Below the pieces are notes generated by a model. It was not told the origin of the DNA. It saw nothing but the letters and a program-made list of their open reading frames with translations, and searched no databases. 64,000 bases of DNA, taken from Paradesertivirga superstes (GTDB taxonomy: Bacteria > Bacteroidota > Bacteroidia > Sphingobacteriales > Sphingobacteriaceae). Positions 16,813 to 25,163 of this stretch are shown here, piece after piece. A program made the translations under genes and the position numbers. The stretch lies in contig NZ_JBBJCN010000002.1 in assembly GCF_037622515.1 (NCBI RefSeq), forward strand, positions 1 through 64,000, given 5' to 3'. The first letter of the stretch is position 1. The number at the start of each line of letters is the position of its first letter.

Positions 16813-17784
16813 ATGAGTATTTCTCAATACCGTTCAAAACTTGCAAAATTTCAATCATCAATAGCGCTCTTTATACTTTGCCTGGCCTTAAGTCTGCTCT
16901 CAGATAAGTTTCTAACAGTTGATAACGGATGGAACGTGTTAAGGCAAATCTCTGTTAATATCTGCATCTCGGTAGGTATGACATTAGTTGTTCTTACTGC
17001 AGGCATCGATCTTTCTGTGGGTTCAGTTCTCGCCTTAAGCGGAGCTATTGCAGCAGGTTTATTAAAGTCCGGAATCGGACTGCCTAATGATTCTATCCTC
17101 GGCTTTACACTTCTCGGAACAATATTAGCCGGAATTGTAACAGGCTCAGCTCTCGGTTTTTTTAATGGTTGGGTAATCACCCGTTTTAAAGTGCCTCCAT
17201 TTGTAGCTACATTGGCAATGCTTACCGTAGCCAGAGGCTTCACTATGCTCTGGACAAAGGGGTATCCCATTTCAAACCTGGGCAGCAATTTTGCTTTTAT
17301 AGGAACAGGCTGGTTTTTAGGAATTCCTCTTTTGGTTTGGATAGCCACTGTAATAGTAGTTGCAGCAATTATTATTTCCAATAAAACAGCTTTCGGAAGA
17401 TATATTTATGCTATTGGAGGTAACGAAAATGCTTCCAGGCTTTCGGGAATTAATATTAATAAAGTTAAAATACTGGTATATACTATTGCTGGCGCTTTGG
17501 CAGCAATTGGAGGAATAATGGTGACTTCCAGATTGGATTCAGCACAGCCTAATGCAGGTATGAGTTATGAACTGGATTCAATAGCCGCAGTAGTAATTGG
17601 TGGTACGTCTCTCTCAGGAGGCAGGGGGACTATAATGGGAACTGTGCTGGGAGCAATCATCATCGGAGTTTTAAACAACGGTTTGGTTCTGCTTGATGTA
17701 TCTCCATTTTGGCAACAGGTTGTTAAAGGTTTTGTAATTCTTTTAGCAGTAATTATTGATAAGGCAAATTCTAAGGCTGAATAA
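16813..17784 (+). CDS. Sugar ABC transporter permease (RbsC-like)
   Basis: A 323-residue inner-membrane protein with roughly 8-10 hydrophobic segments. Family motifs: NICISVGMTLVVLTAGIDLS then VGSVLALSGAIAAGL, VPPFVATLAMLTVARG, FGRYIYAIGGNENASRLSGI and DSIAAVVIGGTSLSGGRGT. It forms the membrane channel for the ribose-type importer encoded by the neighbouring genes. The kinase gene starts 2 bases after its stop. ABC sugar importers of this type are less typical of Bacteroidota than SusCD systems, and no SusC/SusD pair is present in this window. Confidence 0.93.
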   Translation: MSISQYRSKLAKFQSSIALFILCLALSLLSDKFLTVDNGWNVLRQISVNICISVGMTLVVLTAGIDLSVGSVLALSGAIAAGLLKSGIGLPNDSILGFTLLGTILAGIVTGSALGFFNGWVITRFKVPPFVATLAMLTVARGFTMLWTKGYPISNLGSNFAFIGTGWFLGIPLLVWIATVIVVAAIIISNKTAFGRYIYAIGGNENASRLSGININKVKILVYTIAGALAAIGGIMVTSRLDSAQPNAGMSYELDSIAAVVIGGTSLSGGRGTIMGTVLGAIIIGVLNNGLVLLDVSPFWQQVVKGFVILLAVIIDKANSKAE

Positions 17785-17786
17785 AA

Positions 17787-19298
17787 ATGGCAAATTCTTA
17801 CATTCTGGCTATAGACCAGGGAACGAGCAGTACAAAAACAATTGTTTTTGACAAATCAGGAAATGTATTATCGAAAGCCACCGAGCCGCTTAAAACGCAT
17901 TATATGGAAGGGGGCTGGGTAGAGCAGGAGCCGGATGAAATCTACAAAAATGTGTTGCAATCAGTTAAAGCTTGTCTTGAGAATTTTACTGCTAATGGTG
18001 GTGATATAAAAGACATTAAGTCATGCGGGATTTCCAATCAAAGAGAAACGTTTCTTGTTTGGGATAAAGCCGGAAAACCATTGTATAACGCTGTGGTATG
18101 GCAATGCAAACGGTCTATTGAAGTTTGTACAAAACTTATAGCCGAGGGACTAGAAGAAACTGTTAAAAATAAGACAGGCTTAATTATTGACCCGTATTTT
18201 TCGGGCAGTAAACTTATTTGGCTGAATGAGAATATTGGATCTGTAAAAAATAATCTTCAATCCGGGGATGCGTTCTTTGGAACCATTGATACCTGGCTTC
18301 TTTATAAATTGACAGGAGGAACAAACTATTTAACAGATTATACGAATGCTTCCCGTACTCTACTTTTCAATTTGAAGGACCTGAGCTGGGATAATTCACT
18401 AATTGATGCCTTCGGATTATCAGGAATTAATCTCCCTGAACCTAAACCATCTGCATATCATTTCGGTGAATCTTTATTTGAAGGCTTATTCGAAGAGCCC
18501 TTACCCATTACAGCTATGATTGGAGATTCTCATGCGGCTGCTTTTGGTGAAGGATGTACTATCCCCGGAACTGCAAAAGCTACTTTAGGAACGGGTTGCT
18601 CTGTGCTAATGAATATAGGTAACGAACCTAAAGTATCCGCCAGCGGTATGATCACTACCATTTGCTGGAGTACCGAGGAACGTGTGGATTATGCCCTGGA
18701 AGGTGTAATTGTCTCCTGCGGATCAACTATTGAATGGCTCAAAAATGAACTGGGTCTATTCTCAGAGAGCAAACAAACTGAAGCTATGGCAACTTCAGTT
18801 CCAAATAATAATGGGGTTTATATAGTTCCTGCATTTAGCGGATTAGGAGCTCCTTATTGGGATATGGACAGAAAGGCATCCATAGAGGGCCTGACTTTTG
18901 ATTGCAATAAGAACCATATCGTTCGGGCATCCCTCGAAGTGATCGCTTATCAGATTAAAGATGTACTGGAGGCGATGCAGGCTGATGCTGGCTTAGATAT
19001 CCATCAGCTTATGTTAAACGGTGGGCTAACTTCAAATCTCTTTGTATTAGAGTTTTTGGCCGATTTATTAGATACGAAAGTATTCAATGGAAAAATGCCG
19101 GATGTATCAGCCTTAGGAGCTGCTTATCTTTCGGGGTTAGGTGCAGGGATCTTTAGCAATTTAGATGAGATCAGGAACGTGGATGCTCAAAAGTCTGTGA
19201 TAAGCTCTGGTAAGTATAAAGAAGATATGCATAAGTATTATTCAGGGTGGAAAAAGGCAGTAAAATCGGGTATTGAAGAACATTCCGGCAACTTGTAA
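17787..19298 (+). CDS. FGGY-family carbohydrate kinase, GlpK-like; candidate apulose kinase
   Basis: A 503-residue sugar/polyol kinase with two actin-like ATPase lobes. The N-terminal lobe reads AIDQGTSSTKTIVFD, GGWVEQEPDEI, GISNQRETFLVWDKAGKPLY and GLIIDPYFSGSKLIW, closest by eye to glycerol kinase. The C-terminal lobe has ATLGTGCSVLMNIG and LMLNGGLTSNLFVLEFLADL. It phosphorylates the ketose made by the operon's isomerase before the transketolase step. A plain glycerol kinase is possible by sequence, but no glycerol facilitator or glycerol-3-phosphate dehydrogenase is near. Last gene of the operon. Confidence 0.85.
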   Translation: MANSYILAIDQGTSSTKTIVFDKSGNVLSKATEPLKTHYMEGGWVEQEPDEIYKNVLQSVKACLENFTANGGDIKDIKSCGISNQRETFLVWDKAGKPLYNAVVWQCKRSIEVCTKLIAEGLEETVKNKTGLIIDPYFSGSKLIWLNENIGSVKNNLQSGDAFFGTIDTWLLYKLTGGTNYLTDYTNASRTLLFNLKDLSWDNSLIDAFGLSGINLPEPKPSAYHFGESLFEGLFEEPLPITAMIGDSHAAAFGEGCTIPGTAKATLGTGCSVLMNIGNEPKVSASGMITTICWSTEERVDYALEGVIVSCGSTIEWLKNELGLFSESKQTEAMATSVPNNNGVYIVPAFSGLGAPYWDMDRKASIEGLTFDCNKNHIVRASLEVIAYQIKDVLEAMQADAGLDIHQLMLNGGLTSNLFVLEFLADLLDTKVFNGKMPDVSALGAAYLSGLGAGIFSNLDEIRNVDAQKSVISSGKYKEDMHKYYSGWKKAVKSGIEEHSGNL

Positions 19299-19906
19299 TT
19301 GAAAAATAATTTGATAGGATTTTCCTTCCTGTGATTGACTTTTTTTTTACAAGTATAAATATTAGAGGTAGCAGTGAAAACTGTTCATTTACAGAGGCGC
19401 GGACCTGGATTATTTTTACATTATTAAAAACGAGCAGATCAAATAAACATCTGGTTTACTGCACTTACTAAGTTGTTTGCGACCTTGGTGCCATATGTAA
19501 TATGTTTTTCTTTTTTTATAGATTTCAATATTCAATGTTTCAATTAAGGTATCTGTTCTATTGTTATTAATAATGCAGGACATACAGCTTTAGGAAATTT
19601 TTATCCTGGAATAATTATTCTAAGGACAACAATGCCCATGGTTTGGCGAAAACATGCAGCCAAAAGCTTTTTAAGCCAGAATACCTTTGCTTGATAGTAA
19701 CTTCCTTAAAACTAAATACTGTTTTCATAGAAAGTTCAACACGAAAATCTCTGCCGCAGGTAGCTGAAGAACGTTAAGCCTCAGGAACGCTGAATTATCA
19801 GTACTAAAATCAGAATCCCCCAGGCCACCTTATCCCATTATAATTATACAATCAGTTCATCTTCTGTAGAATAACGAACATTTTGTATCGTATTTTAAAA
19901 AAATGT

Positions 19907-19931
19907 GCTTTTATATTAGTTTAATAAAAGC
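19907..19931. repeat. AT-rich inverted repeat upstream of CBS gene
   Basis: GCTTTTAT (19907-19914) and ATAAAAGC (19924-19931) are perfect inverted copies around 9 bases, 64 bases before the CBS-domain gene. It could be an operator or part of a promoter. Terminator function is less likely because no T-run follows. Confidence 0.3.
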
Positions 19932-19980
19932 TATCTTTATTATACCAGTTCTAGCGAATTTCAACCGAATCTATAAACAG

Positions 19981-19987
19981 AAAGGAG
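19981..19987 (+). promoter_or_regulatory. Strong Shine-Dalgarno site of the CBS-domain gene
   Basis: AAAGGAG lies 7 bases before the ATG at 19995. Clear Shine-Dalgarno sites are rare in this window, so this one stands out and fixes the start. Confidence 0.6.
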
Positions 19988-19994
19988 TTCTATT

Positions 19995-20429
19995 ATGGGA
20001 AAAGTAAGAAACATCTTACAGGCAAAAGGCAATTCCGGAATTTTTGTTAACCCCGATACAAATGTTTTTACAGCCCTGGAATTAATGTTTGAAAGAAACA
20101 TTGGAGCCCTTTTGGTCATGGAGAATGATAAGTTTATCGGTATTTTCACTGAAAGAGACTATGCCCGAAAAGTTATCCTGAAAGGAAAATCGTCAAAAGA
20201 AATTCAAATCAGGGAAATCATGACCGAAAATCCGCCAACGGTAACACCCGATAACACGATCGAAGAATGCATGTGGATAATGACCAATAAATTTATCAGG
20301 CATTTACCCGTATTGGATGATGGAAAACTGGTAGGTATTGTTTCAATCGGAGATGTGGTGAAATATATCATCGACGAACAAAAATTCATTATTGGAAACC
20401 TTGAAAATTACATAACAGGAAACGTATAA
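19995..20429 (+). CDS. CBS-domain pair protein
   Basis: A 144-residue cytoplasmic protein made of two CBS domains: about 10-65 (NVFTALELMFERNIGALLVM, IGIFTERDYARKVILKG) and 75-135 (IREIMTENPPTVTPDNTIEE, FIRHLPVLDDGKLVGIVSIG then DVVKYII). Such modules bind adenine nucleotides or NAD and are found as free-standing sensors. It sits 79 bases upstream of nuoA on the same strand with a strong ribosome-binding site. A link to energy state and complex I is suggested only by position. Confidence 0.88.
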   Translation: MGKVRNILQAKGNSGIFVNPDTNVFTALELMFERNIGALLVMENDKFIGIFTERDYARKVILKGKSSKEIQIREIMTENPPTVTPDNTIEECMWIMTNKFIRHLPVLDDGKLVGIVSIGDVVKYIIDEQKFIIGNLENYITGNV

Positions 20430-20508
20430 TCTTAAGATAAGATTTTGCAACAGGAGAGTGTGAGAGATACAATGAAATATTTGATTTGTTATTATAATAA
20501 TATAGATC

Positions 20509-20943
20509 ATGAATATATCAAGTACAGCAGGTGCATCATTCTGGCCATTTCTTCTTTACGGCGCGCTGATTTTATTTTTAATGATCCTGATTATCTCCCT
20601 GTCTTACTTTTTAGGTCAACGACATAATGATCGTGCTACCGGCCACCCCTACGAATCCGGTATTTTAGAAACCGGATCAGCCCGACTTCACTTTTCCGCG
20701 CAGTTCTATCTTGTCGCCATGATGTTTGTCATTTTCGATATCGAGGTGGTATTTATTGTTTTGTGGGCCCTGGCATTCGACGAATTGGGCTGGCAGGGAT
20801 ATTTCAGCATTCTTGTTTTTATCGGATTGCTGTTTGCTGTACTAATCTATGAGTGGAGTCTCGGAGCACTTGATTTTGGACCTGACGGCAAAAAAATTCT
20901 TAAGGCTTATCGAAAACTAATTCTAAAGAAACCTGCGATATGA
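20509..20943 (+). CDS. nuoA: NADH-quinone oxidoreductase subunit A
   Basis: A 144-residue membrane subunit with three hydrophobic helices. The conserved loop NDRATGHPYESGILETGSAR and the acidic helix FVIFDIEVVFIVLWAL identify NuoA, part of the membrane arm near the quinone channel. It opens the 13-gene complex I operon, and the next gene overlaps its stop by four bases (ATGA). Confidence 0.95.
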   Translation: MNISSTAGASFWPFLLYGALILFLMILIISLSYFLGQRHNDRATGHPYESGILETGSARLHFSAQFYLVAMMFVIFDIEVVFIVLWALAFDELGWQGYFSILVFIGLLFAVLIYEWSLGALDFGPDGKKILKAYRKLILKKPAI

Positions 20944-21578
20944 AATGGTGGCTAAGTAATCCTAACGACCCGGTTAATACGCTCCGGGGAACAGGTTCTT
21001 TCGAAGAGTCTGTAAAACAAAGCGTAATGCTGACCACCGTTCAGGACCTGCTGGCGTGGGGCAGGAAGAATTCTATGTGGCCTTTCCATTTCGGGCTGTC
21101 CTGCTGTTTTGTAGAGATGGCTACCAGTCTGACCAGTAAATATGATGTTGCCCGTTTTGGAGCAGAAGTAATACGTGGAACTCCGCGTGAAGCAGATGTA
21201 ATGGTAATCGCAGGAACGGTATTCATAAAAATGGCACCTATCATTAAACGCCTTCATGAGCAGATGATGGAACCTAAATGGGTAATTTCCATGGGATCCT
21301 GCGCTAATTCGGGCGGAATGTACGATATATACAGCGTTGTCCAGGGGGTAGACAAGTTTCTGCCCGTGGATGTTTATGTCCCCGGATGTCCGCCACGTCC
21401 AGACGCTTTTATGCAGGGCTTAATGCTTCTGGCGGCATCAGTTGGAAAAGAACAAAGGCCATTAAGCTGGGCGATAGGTTCTCAGGGAGTGATTAAACCG
21501 GAACAATTATCAATGAAGGAAGAAAAAAGGGAAGAGCGGAAAAAGATGATTGATTTTCGCTCACCCGATGGGATTTAA
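20940..21578 (+). CDS. nuoB: NADH-quinone oxidoreductase subunit B
   Basis: A 212-residue peripheral subunit that carries the terminal 4Fe-4S cluster N2, which hands electrons to the quinone. The ligands are visible: the tandem Cys pair in FGLSCCFVEMATS, Cys in SMGSCANSGGMYDIYSVVQG and Cys in VYVPGCPPRPDAF. Its start overlaps the nuoA stop (ATGA). The C-terminus has a charged extension (MKEEKREERKKM) typical of longer NuoB proteins. Confidence 0.96.
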   Translation: MKWWLSNPNDPVNTLRGTGSFEESVKQSVMLTTVQDLLAWGRKNSMWPFHFGLSCCFVEMATSLTSKYDVARFGAEVIRGTPREADVMVIAGTVFIKMAPIIKRLHEQMMEPKWVISMGSCANSGGMYDIYSVVQGVDKFLPVDVYVPGCPPRPDAFMQGLMLLAASVGKEQRPLSWAIGSQGVIKPEQLSMKEEKREERKKMIDFRSPDGI

Positions 21579-21628
21579 ATGAAGACTTGAAGCATGATTT
21601 GATAAATTAACCAGTAAAACAAATTACC

Positions 21629-23377
21629 ATGGACATCCCTTCAGGTTTGTCGGATGAATTGATCTCCAAATTTGGATCATTTGTTTCACCTCATCAACCT
21701 ACAATTGATGGTGTGGTCACTTTTTGGATTGCAAAAGAAAATATCACAGAAGTACTTCGGTATCTTAAATACAGCATTCATTATCCTTTTGAATTACTGT
21801 ATGACCTGAGCGCCATTGATGAGCGCGGGCATTCAAAAAAGAATGGGTCATCTTCACCAGATTTCACACTTGTATATCATCTGCTCTCCTTTAAACGGAA
21901 CCAATTTGTTCGCCTTAAAGTAGCCTTGCATGGCGATTTCCCTTCCATTTCGTCCATAAATTTTTTATGGAATAACGCCAATTGGTACGAACGCGAAGTG
22001 TATGATATGTTTGGGATCACCTTCGATGGTCACCCGAATTTGCGCCGGATATTGATGCCTTTAACCTGGGAAGGGCATCCTTTAAGAAAAGAGCATCCGG
22101 CGAGAGCTACAGAAATGGGCCCCTTTAAACTTTGGGACGATAAACAGGATAAGGAACAGGAAGCTTTGCAATTCAGGCCCGAAGACTGGGGATTGAAAAG
22201 GCAAAGTGAAGATGCGGATTTCATGTTCCTTAATCTCGGCCCGCAGCATCCAGGCACGCATGGTGTCCTGCGGATAATTCTTCAGCTTGATGGAGAAAAT
22301 ATTGTAGACGCCATCCCTGATATTGGCTTCCATCATCGCGGAGCCGAAAAAATGGGCGAACGCCAGTCATGGCATACTTATATACCTTACACAGACAGGG
22401 TTGATTATCTGGGTGGAGTGATGAATAACCTGGCTTATCTTCTGGCAGTTGAAAAACTGGCAGGTATTACCGTCCCCGAAAGGGTTAAGGTTATGCGCAT
22501 TATGTTATGTGAGTTCTTCAGAATTGCCAGCCATTTGGTATGGTACGGCACTTTCGCGCAAGATCTTGGACAACTTTCGCCGGTGTTTTATATGTTCACC
22601 GACCGGGAAAAGATCTTTGATATTGTGGAAGCAGTATGCGGCGCCAGAATGCATCCCAATTGGTTCAGAATAGGAGGTGTTGCTCAGGATTTACCTACAG
22701 GCTGGGATAAGCTGGTAGGTGATTTTGTTGCTTATTTCCCTAAAAAACTCAAAGAATACCATCAAATGGTGATGCGTAACAGCATTTTCAAAGCCCGAAC
22801 GGTAGGCATTGGAATTTATACTTTAGAAGAGGCTATGGAGTGGGGTGTTACCGGCCCTGGCTTACGGGCATGCGGGTTTGAATGGGATTTCAGAAAGAAA
22901 CAACCTTATTCGGGTTATGAAAATTTTGACTTTGATATTCCAACTGCCCAAAATGGCGATTGCTACGACAGAGCTGTAGTGCGGGTGGAAGAAATGTGGC
23001 AAAGCCTGCGCATAATTGATCAGTGCCTTAAAAATATGCCGGAAGGAAACTATAAAGCCGATCATCCTTTAACCACGCCTCCGCTTAAAAAGAATACTAT
23101 GCAGGATATAGAAACACTTATCACTCATTTTTTAAATGTAAGCTGGGGGCCGGTAATTCCGGCGGGAGAGGCGATGAGCTGCATTGAAGCCACAAAAGGT
23201 GCCAACAGTTATTACCTAACCAGTGACGGCAATACCTCACCTTACAGGGTTCGCATACGAACTCCTTCGTTCCCTCATATGCAAATGTTGCCTTACATAA
23301 GTAAGGGCTACACTGTAGCCGATTTGCTTTCGATTTTGGGAAGTATGGATTATGTACTGGCAGATATCGACAGGTGA
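21629..23377 (+). CDS. nuoCD: NADH-quinone oxidoreductase fused subunits C and D
   Basis: A 582-residue fusion. Residues ~1-170 are NuoC (30-kDa subunit: FELLYDLSAIDERGH, NWYEREVYDMFGITFDGHPN then LRRILMPLTWEGHPLRKE), and residues ~195-582 are NuoD (49-kDa subunit: NLGPQHPGTHGVLRIILQLD, IGFHHRGAEK, TDRVDYLGG, SFPHMQMLPYISKGYTVADL). Together they build the quinone-binding pocket with NuoB. Fusion of C and D is well known in E. coli and relatives, whereas separate genes are common elsewhere. It lies 50 bases after nuoB. Confidence 0.96.
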   Translation: MDIPSGLSDELISKFGSFVSPHQPTIDGVVTFWIAKENITEVLRYLKYSIHYPFELLYDLSAIDERGHSKKNGSSSPDFTLVYHLLSFKRNQFVRLKVALHGDFPSISSINFLWNNANWYEREVYDMFGITFDGHPNLRRILMPLTWEGHPLRKEHPARATEMGPFKLWDDKQDKEQEALQFRPEDWGLKRQSEDADFMFLNLGPQHPGTHGVLRIILQLDGENIVDAIPDIGFHHRGAEKMGERQSWHTYIPYTDRVDYLGGVMNNLAYLLAVEKLAGITVPERVKVMRIMLCEFFRIASHLVWYGTFAQDLGQLSPVFYMFTDREKIFDIVEAVCGARMHPNWFRIGGVAQDLPTGWDKLVGDFVAYFPKKLKEYHQMVMRNSIFKARTVGIGIYTLEEAMEWGVTGPGLRACGFEWDFRKKQPYSGYENFDFDIPTAQNGDCYDRAVVRVEEMWQSLRIIDQCLKNMPEGNYKADHPLTTPPLKKNTMQDIETLITHFLNVSWGPVIPAGEAMSCIEATKGANSYYLTSDGNTSPYRVRIRTPSFPHMQMLPYISKGYTVADLLSILGSMDYVLADIDR

Positions 23378-23877
23378 AACAAAACAAATTGAATACTGAT
23401 CAAGAAATAAATATGCTGTCAACGGAAGAAAGAAAGAAAATAGACCATGAAATTGCACTTGTTCCGGTGCGGAAGGCGGCTTGTATTGAGGCTTTAAAAA
23501 TCGTCCAGCAGCAGCGTGGCTGGATTTCTGATGAAAGTCTCAAAGCGATTGCTTCCTATATGGAAATGTCCGTAGATGAACTGGACAGTATAGCAACATT
23601 TTACAACCTTGTTTTCCGTAAGCCGGTAGGCAGAAACATTATATTATTATGTGATAGTATCAGTTGCTATGTGATGGGATATGAAAAAATCTATGAACAC
23701 CTGCAATCACGCCTGCACATTAAATTTGGTGAAACAACTCCTGACTTTCGGTACACTCTTTTACCCAATGCCTGCCTGGGATGCTGCGATCACGCCCCGG
23801 CATTAATGATTAATAATGATCTGTATAAAAATATAACTAACAATGAACTGGATGGAATTTTAAAAGAATACAAATAA
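23374..23877 (+). CDS. nuoE: NADH-quinone oxidoreductase subunit E
   Basis: A 167-residue subunit of the NADH module holding a 2Fe-2S cluster (N1a). Ligands follow the family pattern: CDSISC, then CLGC in LLPNACLGCCDHAPALMIN. The start given is GTG at 23374, overlapping the nuoCD stop (GTGA), which suggests coupling. An ATG at 23413 would remove 13 residues and is a reasonable alternative. Confidence 0.93.
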   Translation: MKQNKLNTDQEINMLSTEERKKIDHEIALVPVRKAACIEALKIVQQQRGWISDESLKAIASYMEMSVDELDSIATFYNLVFRKPVGRNIILLCDSISCYVMGYEKIYEHLQSRLHIKFGETTPDFRYTLLPNACLGCCDHAPALMINNDLYKNITNNELDGILKEYK

Positions 23878-23885
23878 AATCTACC

Positions 23886-25157
23886 ATGGAAACGCCTCTG
23901 ACACAACACATTCGTCTAAACCGCCCTCGCTTAAGTCTTAAGGACTATGAAAGTGTGGGTGGTTATCAGTCTGTGCACAAGGCAATAAAATTAAAAACCC
24001 CGAAGGAAATAATAGAGCTGGTTCAGGATTCGGGACTAAAGGGTCGGGGAGGAGCTGGATTTAATACGGGTATGAAATGGAGTTTTGTTCCGATGTATGA
24101 TGCTGCACAAACAAAATATCTCATTGTCAATGCGGATGAGATGGAACCCGGAACTTTTAAGGATCGCTTACTTCTGGAAGGAAATCCCCATCAATTAATT
24201 GAAGGGATGATCGTTTCGGCCTATGCAATTCAAGCAAATATATCTTATATCTTTTTGCGATGGGCATATAAAAAGGCTGCTCATATTATCAAAGAGGCTA
24301 TCGATGAAGCCTATTTAGCTGGCTATCTTGGAAAAAATATTTTAGGAAGTGGATATAACCTTGAAATGCACCTGCATACGGGAGTAGGCCGATACATCTG
24401 CGGTGAAGAAACTGCATTACTGAATGCCCTGGAAGGAAAGCGGGCAACTCCCCGTACCAAACCACCTTTTCCGCAGGTGAGTGGGTTATTTGGCCAACCC
24501 ACTATTGTTAATAATGTGGAAACACTTTGCAATATCCCTCACATCGTTAATAACGGATCGGATTGGTTTAAGGGGCTAAGCCCTGGATCGGACGCCGGCA
24601 CGAAATTGTACGGCATCAGCGGAAGGGTAAATAAACCGGGATTATGGGAGTTGCCGATGGGCACCACCATGCGGGAGCTTATTGAAGAGCATGCCGGAGG
24701 AATGAAAAATTGTTTCAAATTCAGAGGTGCCCTTCCGGGAGGGGCTTCAACAGATTTCCTTGTGGAGGAGCATCTGGATGTCAAAATGGACTATATTTCT
24801 GTAGCTGCCGCCGGCAGCCGTCTGGGAACAGGAACTATGATCATTCTTGACGATCAAACCTGTCCGGTAGGCTTTGTGCATAATCTTGAACACTTCTTTG
24901 CACAGGAATCATGCGGCTGGTGCACACCATGCCGGGAAGGATTACCGTGGATAGAAAAGATTTTACTCTCAATTGAAAAAGGAGAGGGCCGAATGGAAGA
25001 TCTGGAGCTGTTAGAAATGCATACCCGGCATCTTGGACCTGGTAACACATTTTGCGCCTTGGCACCTGGTGCAATGGAACCCCTGCAAAGCGGGCTGAAG
25101 TATTTCAGAGAAGATTTTGAGAAGCATATAAACGAAAAAAAATGTCCCTGGAGGTGA
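23886..25157 (+). CDS. nuoF: NADH-quinone oxidoreductase subunit F
   Basis: A 423-residue flavoprotein that binds FMN, NADH and the 4Fe-4S cluster N3. Motifs: GLKGRGGAGFNTGMKWSF (NADH/FMN), NADEMEPGTFKDR, YICGEETALLNALEGKRATP and the cluster motif ESCGWCTPCREGLPWIEKI with a distant Cys in NTFCALAPGA. It is the entry point of electrons from NADH. It lies 8 bases after nuoE and is followed closely by nuoG. Confidence 0.96.
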   Translation: METPLTQHIRLNRPRLSLKDYESVGGYQSVHKAIKLKTPKEIIELVQDSGLKGRGGAGFNTGMKWSFVPMYDAAQTKYLIVNADEMEPGTFKDRLLLEGNPHQLIEGMIVSAYAIQANISYIFLRWAYKKAAHIIKEAIDEAYLAGYLGKNILGSGYNLEMHLHTGVGRYICGEETALLNALEGKRATPRTKPPFPQVSGLFGQPTIVNNVETLCNIPHIVNNGSDWFKGLSPGSDAGTKLYGISGRVNKPGLWELPMGTTMRELIEEHAGGMKNCFKFRGALPGGASTDFLVEEHLDVKMDYISVAAAGSRLGTGTMIILDDQTCPVGFVHNLEHFFAQESCGWCTPCREGLPWIEKILLSIEKGEGRMEDLELLEMHTRHLGPGNTFCALAPGAMEPLQSGLKYFREDFEKHINEKKCPWR

Positions 25158-25163
25158 AACGCT

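Larger units (their letters stand above)
19299..19994. other. Gene-free stretch between the sugar operon and the CBS gene
   Basis: About 700 bases with stops in all frames, AT-rich, with only very short open frames. No known RNA, transposon end or gene remnant was recognised. The one local structure is the AT-rich hairpin at 19907-19931. It probably holds the 3' end of the sugar operon and the promoter of the CBS/nuo region. Confidence 0.5.

Noticed and set aside
16851..17381. Minus-strand open frame of 176 codons
   Set aside because: Antisense to the RbsC-like permease; a by-product of hydrophobic codon use.
10421..19298. L-fucose or D-arabinose catabolic operon
   Set aside because: Those pathways need an aldolase for the ketose phosphate. 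None is present, and a dedicated transketolase pair is present instead.
17787..19298. Housekeeping glycerol kinase
   Set aside because: Closest by eye to GlpK, but the operon has an isomerase, sugar ABC importer and transketolase, and lacks glycerol facilitator and glycerol-3-phosphate dehydrogenase. Kept as an FGGY kinase without a symbol.
20430..20508. Small peptide gene starting at the ATG near 20472
   Set aside because: The frame overlaps nuoA extensively and shows no similarity or ribosome-binding support beyond chance.
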